Origin: Gemmatimonadales bacterium
GTDB lineage: Bacteria; Gemmatimonadota; Gemmatimonadetes; Gemmatimonadales; GWC2-71-9
NCBI GenBank assembly: GCA_025929805.1
Contig: JAICPP010000004.1
Coordinates: 1 to 31,454, forward strand
Direction of reading: 5' to 3'
DNA: 31,454 nt
Shown: piece by piece, positions 30,289 to 31,454 of the stretch
Layout of the letters: each line of letters opens with the position of its first letter
How positions within the stretch are numbered: position 1 is the first letter of the stretch
The notes under the pieces: model-generated
What the model was told of the DNA's origin: nothing
Seen by the model: the letters and a program-made list of their open reading frames with translations, nothing else
Databases searched by the model: none
Position numbers and translations under genes: made by a program

Positions 30289-31454
30289 ATGATTAGTCCG
30301 TCTAAACTGACATTACTGGCGGCGTTCGCCGGCGTTCCGCTCGGGCTTATGGCGGATCAGCGCGATACTGGAGTCGTGTTGCGCACGGTTCGTTTCTATC
30401 GGGCCGACCAGGACCGGACCCGGGTCAAGGGCCTGGTGCAGATTCCACTCCCTTTCCTCCAGTCGAGCCGGCCCGGTAGCGAGGCGAGCTACACTGTTTC
30501 GGTACGGGTCTCCGATTCGACCGGGCTTGCCCTGTATCAGCAGTCCTGGCAGAGCCGGGCTCGGAGCACGGGCGATTCGAATGCCTATACCGTCGAGATC
30601 GTGGACTTTGCCATCGCTCCAGGAAAGTACCGGTTCGATGTGGCAGTCTCGGACTCCGTCTCCGGAAAAAAGATGAGCAGCTCCACCGAACTCCAGGCGC
30701 TTTCAGACACCAGTGCGGCTTCCGATCTCTTGATTGCGCCGGAAATGCGCCTGGCGACCGCCAATGACACGGTGCCGCGCCCGGGGGAGTTCCGTACCGG
30801 GAACAATCTGGTCACGGCCAGTGCACGGGTGCTCCTCACCCCGATTCGGGCGACCGTCTTTTATCTGCTCGAGGCCTATGCCGAGCAGGAGGGGGAGGGG
30901 ACGCTGAGTGTGGCCATCCGTGACTCTGCGGGCGGCATCGGCATGAAGACGCAGCCACTGCCGGTCAAAGTGACCGCTGGGGGCAGCATGTTGAAGGGCC
31001 AGCTGGATCTCACCGGTTTGCCGCCCGGGAACTATGTGATGGTGGCCGATCTCCAGCTGGGCGGCCGAACGACGCAGCGCTCGGCCGAGTTCACCATGGC
31101 GGGACTGTCCGAAACACTGGCCCGGGATGCCGCACGGCGCCAAGCCGAGCGGGTCACCGACGAGGGGTACTTTGCGGCCATGTCCGACGCCGAGCTGGAT
31201 GCGGCCAAGGCACCGCTCGAGTACATCGCGGAGTCTCGCGAGCTCTCGGCCTGGAGCCCCAAGCTGAGCACCGCCGCCAAGCGCCGCTTCCTGACTTCAT
31301 TCTGGAAGCAGCGGGACCCCACCCCGGGCACCGCCAAGAATGAGCGGCGGGAATCTTTCTACGGCGCTGTCGACTATGCCAACCGCACCTTCAGGGAAGG
31401 CGGGCGGAATCCAGTTTCCGGCTGGCGATCGGACCGGGGCCGGATCTACGCCAA
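30289..31454 (+). CDS. GWxTD domain-containing protein (3' end outside window)
   Basis: A reading frame from ATG 30289 that stays open to the end of the window (388 codons). AAGG lies five bases before the ATG. A short hydrophobic N-terminus (LTLLAAFAGVPLGLMA) looks like a signal peptide. The first 250 residues are beta-rich without a firm family. The last part enters a GWxTD domain: RFLTSFWKQRDPTPGT, then FYGAVDYANRTFREGG and SGWRSDRGRIY, where GWRSD takes the place of GWxTD. The domain occurs in FCB-group and Acidobacteria proteins; its function is not known. The gene follows the PorV-like gene, so it probably belongs to the same envelope module. Confidence 0.85.
   Translation, partial: MISPSKLTLLAAFAGVPLGLMADQRDTGVVLRTVRFYRADQDRTRVKGLVQIPLPFLQSSRPGSEASYTVSVRVSDSTGLALYQQSWQSRARSTGDSNAYTVEIVDFAIAPGKYRFDVAVSDSVSGKKMSSSTELQALSDTSAASDLLIAPEMRLATANDTVPRPGEFRTGNNLVTASARVLLTPIRATVFYLLEAYAEQEGEGTLSVAIRDSAGGIGMKTQPLPVKVTAGGSMLKGQLDLTGLPPGNYVMVADLQLGGRTTQRSAEFTMAGLSETLARDAARRQAERVTDEGYFAAMSDAELDAAKAPLEYIAESRELSAWSPKLSTAAKRRFLTSFWKQRDPTPGTAKNERRESFYGAVDYANRTFREGGRNPVSGWRSDRGRIYA

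Overview
The window is high-GC bacterial DNA with dense, tightly packed genes. It fits a member of Gemmatimonadota: several gene types typical of the FCB group (a SusC-like TonB-dependent receptor with an N-terminal carboxypeptidase-regulatory domain, a large exported protein with a type IX-secretion-like C-terminal domain, a PorV/UPF0164 protein and a GWxTD protein) occur in a GC-rich, Gram-negative setting that does not look like Bacteroidota. The phylum is inferred from gene content. No rRNA, tRNA, CRISPR array, transposase or prophage gene was seen.

Layout. 1-3.3 kb: the end of an M16 peptidase, a convergent pair made of a GalU-type nucleotidyltransferase and a SpeD-like protein lacking the catalytic serine, then a CDP-alcohol phosphatidyltransferase, an OsmC protein and a small exported protein, closed by a strong hairpin. 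3.3-7.1 kb: two divergent hypothetical genes around an 18-bp dyad; the rightward one leads a DsbA-like, VKOR and Kup potassium transporter operon. 7.1-9.05 kb: acetyl-CoA synthetase. 9.4-12.5 kb: a STAS protein, then a response regulator overlapping ccmA-ccmB-ccmC and a 45-residue ccmD. 12.5-19.2 kb (minus strand): an ECF sigma factor, its zinc-binding anti-sigma factor, a DUF92 membrane protein, a geranylgeranyl-reductase-type flavoprotein, a flavin reductase, a methyltransferase and a SRPBCC protein with almost no space between them, followed by a FabF-like ketosynthase and an aquaporin. 19.25-21.1 kb: a V4R-like protein and an M24 peptidase. 21.6 kb to the end: TonB receptor, large secreted protein, PorV and GWxTD protein (cut by the window end).

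How they work together. Two units look most interesting. The sigma/anti-sigma pair sits at the head of a run of redox, methyl-transfer and cyclase-like genes, which suggests a self-regulated pathway for an unknown lipid, quinone or polyketide-like product. The 21.6-31.45 kb unit looks like an outer-membrane uptake and surface-display module. Each of its three intercistronic gaps carries a GC-rich hairpin, and its two largest products carry many closely spaced cysteine pairs that a DsbA-VKOR system could oxidise. ccmABCD would export haem for cytochrome c maturation, but ccmE and ccmF are not here.
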